From the NCBI GenBank assembly GCA_003599475.1, contig QZKK01000217.1, positions 1 to 34,379 of the forward strand: 34,379 bases of DNA. The letters run 5' to 3'. Made by a program: the position numbers and the translations under genes. Under the pieces are notes generated by a model. That model had not been told where the DNA came from and made no database searches. It saw only the letters and a list, made by a program, of their open reading frames with translations. Shown piece by piece: positions 31,463-34,379 of the stretch. Position 1 is the first letter of the stretch, and every line of letters begins with the position of its first letter. This DNA is from Desulfobacteraceae bacterium. Its GTDB lineage: Bacteria; Desulfobacterota; Desulfobacteria; Desulfobacterales; SURF-15.

Positions 31463-34379
31463 ATGGTCAAAGAAAAAAAAGAGGTCGTAGGTTCCGTCAT
31501 GGTGGTCGGAGGAGGCATCGCCGGCATCCAGGCGGCCCTGGACATGGCCGATTCCGGCTATTTCGTGTATTTGATCGAGAGCAAATCCGCCATCGGCGGG
31601 GTGATGGCCCAGCTTGACAAGACTTTCCCGACCAACGACTGCTCCATGTGCATCATTTCCCCCAAGCTCGTTGAAGCGGGGCGTCATTTGAACATCGACC
31701 TTCATACGTTGACGGAGGTCGAGGAGGTTTCCGGCGAGGCCGGAAAATTCAAGGTAAAGCTGCGTCGCAAGCCCCGGTTTGTAGATTTGAACAAGTGCAC
31801 GGCCTGCGGCGAGTGTGCGAAGGTTTGCCCCATCGATACACCCAATTTGTTCGACGAGGGGCTGAGTGAACGAAAGGCTGCCTACAAGCTCTATCCACAG
31901 GGCATGCCCGGCGCTTTTGCCATCGAAAAGCGCGGCATGCCTCCCTGCAAGGCGACATGTCCTGCGCACGTGAGCATTCAGGGCTACATCGCACTGATCA
32001 ACCAGGGCAAATACCGGGAGGCTTTGGATCTGTTCCGCCAAGTGCATCCGTTTCCCGGTGTTTGCGGACGCGTGTGCCACCATCCGTGCGAGGAGCACTG
32101 CGGCCGAAGCGACGTGGACCAGCCTCTGGCGATCCGGGAACTTCATCGTTTTCTGTCCGACTGGGAATCGACCCAAGAGCGTAATACAGCCCCTGAAACC
32201 GTGGATGCTCGGGATGAGAAAGTGGCGATCGTGGGATCGGGGCCGGCGGGCCTGTCGGCAGCCTATTTTCTGGCACAAAAAGGCTATCGGGTGCATGTAT
32301 TCGAAAAGCTTCCCGTTGTGGGCGGCATGATGGCCGTGGGCATCCCCGAATACCGACTTCCCCGGGGCATCCTGGATCGGGAAATCGGGATGATCCGGAA
32401 AATCGGTGTGGAGATTGAAACCGGCGTGACCTTCGGCGTGGACATCACCCCGGAAGACCTCAGAGCCGACGGATACCGGGCGGTGTTTCTGGGCGTCGGC
32501 CTTCATAACGGCAGGCGGCTCGGTGTTGAAAGCGAGGATGCGGCGGGTGTCCTGCAAGGCGTCGATTTTCTCCGGGACGTGGCCCTAGGCAAGGAGGTTT
32601 TTGTCGGCAGGGACGTTTTGGTCATCGGCGGCGGAAACGTCGCAGTGGACGTCGCGCATACCGCCAAGCGGAAGGGCGCCGTAAACGTCACGATGATCTG
32701 TCTTGAAAAGCGCGAGGAAATGCCGGCATGGGAGCACGAAATCCATGAGGCCCTGGAAAGCGGGATCCGGATCGCAAACGGCTTCGGTCCAAAGCAGTTT
32801 TTGATCGGCAAAAACAAACGGGTGGCGGGAATCGAGTTCAAAGCCTGCTCGGCCGTGTTCGACGAAAAAGGCCGGTTCAATCCCCGGTATGATGAAAACC
32901 GGTGTACGCCGTTTGGGGCAGATACGGTCATTATCTCCATCGGCCAGAGTGCCGGCAGCGAGGCGATCAAAAGCATGAGGCTTGAGACCACACCTGCCGG
33001 AGGAATCAAGGCAGATCCTGTAACCGGTCAAACCTCGATGGATTGGGTTTTTGCGGGCGGCGATGCCGTTTCCGGACCCAAATCCGTTGTAGAGGCGGTG
33101 GCGGCCGGCAAAAATGCAGCAGAAAGCATCCACCGGTTCATCAACGGCACGGATCTGACCCTGGACCGGGTAGCGGGCCAAGAAAAGAAATGGTCATATG
33201 TAAAGCCAGAAACTCTCGTAAAGACGGTAAAGCCCCGGGTGCCCGTGCGCTGCCTGGATCCTGCGGCCAGGGGGGGCAATTTTTTGGAGGTCTCGCTTGG
33301 ATATAGCGAGGCCGAGGCCCGGCAGGAGGCCAAACGTTGTCTTCGCTGCGGCATCTGCTCGGAATGCTATCAGTGCGTCAAGGCGTGTCTACCCGGAGCG
33401 ATCGACCACACCCAAGTAGAGGAAATCATCAAGGTGGAGGCGGGCGCGATCATCCTGGCACCGGGATTTAAACCCTTTGACCCTTCCCGTTTCGCTTCTT
33501 ACGGCTACAGCAATCATCCCAATGTCGTAACAAGCCTCGAGTTCGAAAGGATCCTTTCTGCATCCGGGCCCTTCCAGGGCCATCTGGTCCGGCCTTCGGA
33601 TCATCGGGAGCCGGGGAGAATCGCGTGGCTCCAGTGCGTCGGCTCCAGGGACATCAACCAATGCGACCACAGCGGGTACTGCTCGTCTGTCTGCTGCATG
33701 TACGCGGTCAAGCAGGCGGTTATCGCCAAGGAACACAGCCGTGCCGCTCTCGATACAGCCATTTTTTATATGGACCTTCGAACCATGGGCAAGGAATTCG
33801 ACCGGTACGCAAAACGAGCGGAAGAGCACCGTGGCGTCCGGTTCGAGCGCGCCCGGGTGCACACGGTGCTTCCGCAAGCCGATGAATCTCTCAGGCTGCG
33901 TTGGGTGAAAGAGTCCGGGGCGCTGATGGAAGAGACTTTCGACATGGTCGTTTTGTCCATCGGCCTTTCCCCCGATGAGGAAGCCACGACGTTGGCCGAG
34001 AGGCTCGGAATCGATCTGAACATCCATCGGTTTGCCCGTACCAGGGATCTTGCGCCGGTTGCGACAAACCGTGAGGGGATCTATGTCTGCGGCGCCTTTC
34101 AGGGCCCCAAAGACATCCCCCAATCGGTCATGGAGGCGTCGGCTGCCGCAGCCGCAGCTAGCGGAATCCTCGCGCCCGGCCGGGGAACCCGCGTGAGGGT
34201 AAAGGATCTTACCCCCGAAATCGACGTCGCGCAACAGGTGCCGAGGGTGGGCGTCTTTGTTTGCAACTGCGGCATCAATATCGGGGGTATCGTCGATGTC
34301 CCCGCCGTTTGCGGGCACGCTTCCAAGCTGCCCCATGTGGTACATGTGGAGGAAAACCTGTTTACATGCAGCCAGGACA
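31463..34379 (+). CDS. HdrA-like flavoprotein with an inserted NfnB/GltD-like module (3' end cut)
   Basis: 972 codons are visible and the frame is open at the window edge. The N-terminus has the HdrA FAD fold (VVGGGIAGIQAAL) and the flavin-linked GGVMAQLDKTFPTNDCSMC segment, then a ferredoxin site CTACGECAKVCP. From about residue 150 a GltD/NfnB-type insert appears: PCKATCPAHVSIQGYIALI, VCGRVCHHPCEEHCG, and two dinucleotide folds (VGSGPAGLSAAYFLAQKG and VIGGGNVAVDVAHTAKR) for FAD and NAD(P)H. The HdrA part then resumes with CLRCGICSECYQCVKAC, SVCCMYAVKQAVIAKEH and CNCG. Such fusions give HdrA its own NAD(P)H-oxidising unit for flavin-based electron confurcation or bifurcation with HdrBC. The position that is selenocysteine in some HdrA is Cys here. 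Confidence 0.9.
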   Translation, partial: MVKEKKEVVGSVMVVGGGIAGIQAALDMADSGYFVYLIESKSAIGGVMAQLDKTFPTNDCSMCIISPKLVEAGRHLNIDLHTLTEVEEVSGEAGKFKVKLRRKPRFVDLNKCTACGECAKVCPIDTPNLFDEGLSERKAAYKLYPQGMPGAFAIEKRGMPPCKATCPAHVSIQGYIALINQGKYREALDLFRQVHPFPGVCGRVCHHPCEEHCGRSDVDQPLAIRELHRFLSDWESTQERNTAPETVDARDEKVAIVGSGPAGLSAAYFLAQKGYRVHVFEKLPVVGGMMAVGIPEYRLPRGILDREIGMIRKIGVEIETGVTFGVDITPEDLRADGYRAVFLGVGLHNGRRLGVESEDAAGVLQGVDFLRDVALGKEVFVGRDVLVIGGGNVAVDVAHTAKRKGAVNVTMICLEKREEMPAWEHEIHEALESGIRIANGFGPKQFLIGKNKRVAGIEFKACSAVFDEKGRFNPRYDENRCTPFGADTVIISIGQSAGSEAIKSMRLETTPAGGIKADPVTGQTSMDWVFAGGDAVSGPKSVVEAVAAGKNAAESIHRFINGTDLTLDRVAGQEKKWSYVKPETLVKTVKPRVPVRCLDPAARGGNFLEVSLGYSEAEARQEAKRCLRCGICSECYQCVKACLPGAIDHTQVEEIIKVEAGAIILAPGFKPFDPSRFASYGYSNHPNVVTSLEFERILSASGPFQGHLVRPSDHREPGRIAWLQCVGSRDINQCDHSGYCSSVCCMYAVKQAVIAKEHSRAALDTAIFYMDLRTMGKEFDRYAKRAEEHRGVRFERARVHTVLPQADESLRLRWVKESGALMEETFDMVVLSIGLSPDEEATTLAERLGIDLNIHRFARTRDLAPVATNREGIYVCGAFQGPKDIPQSVMEASAAAAAASGILAPGRGTRVRVKDLTPEIDVAQQVPRVGVFVCNCGINIGGIVDVPAVCGHASKLPHVVHVEENLFTCSQD

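Noticed and set aside
31343..32557. 404-codon minus-strand frame opposite the HdrA-like gene
   Set aside because: Antisense shadow of a clear flavoprotein; no domain recognisable.

Overview
The window is a bacterial chromosome segment, most likely from a strictly anaerobic Desulfobacterota (deltaproteobacterial sulfate reducer or syntroph). This assignment is inferred from gene content: a four-subunit 2-oxoacid:ferredoxin oxidoreductase, a NuoE/NuoF/FdhA-type soluble formate dehydrogenase, a fused HdrC-HdrB protein next to an HdrA-like flavoprotein, double-cubane-cluster reductases with their activase, and a selenium-use locus. No rRNA, tRNA or CRISPR array was seen.

Layout. (1) 1-3225: a clipped secreted-protein start, a LuxR-type regulator, then a toxin-antitoxin patch: a dead vapBC relic, an intact dinJ/yafQ pair with its operator, and a probable TumA/TumE pair. 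(2) 3226-7096, minus strand: korD-korA-korB-korC-hemW, an overlapping operon. (3) 7396-16944, plus strand: a GAF histidine kinase and a sigma-54 activator, a repeat-rich gap with a candidate -24/-12 promoter, then a response regulator, a NuoE-like, a NuoF-like and a formate dehydrogenase alpha subunit. The response regulator and the dehydrogenase end in the same roughly 70-residue module. (4) 16974-18583, minus strand: a universal stress protein and a flavodoxin/ferredoxin fusion. (5) 19255-27136, plus strand: an HdrD-like Fe-S protein, a secreted rhodanese, two double-cubane reductase paralogues flanking an ATP-dependent activase, and a complete ABC importer (binding protein, ATPase, permease). 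(6) 27222-29749: a RelE-like protein, a small zinc-ribbon reading frame, selD and yedF. (7) 30109-34379: an HdrC-HdrB fusion interrupted at a G10 tract, and an HdrA fused to an NfnB/GltD-like module that runs off the window.

How the genes fit together. Most encode low-potential electron transfer: KorABCD makes reduced ferredoxin from 2-oxoacids, the Fdh/NuoEF set links formate to NAD, and Hdr-type proteins link ferredoxin, NAD(P)H and thiol/disulfide couples. The double-cubane pair with its activase can in principle drive a very difficult reduction, and the adjoining importer suggests the substrate comes from outside the cell.

The strongest single observation is that selD is itself a selenoprotein gene. 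The usual catalytic Cys codon is an in-frame UGA (28110-28112), followed at the usual 11-nt distance by a SECIS-like hairpin. A gene finder would cut selD in two here. Other points of note are the G10 frame break in hdrCB, the shared C-terminal module, the double-cubane/ABC cassette, and several long inverted repeats between genes.
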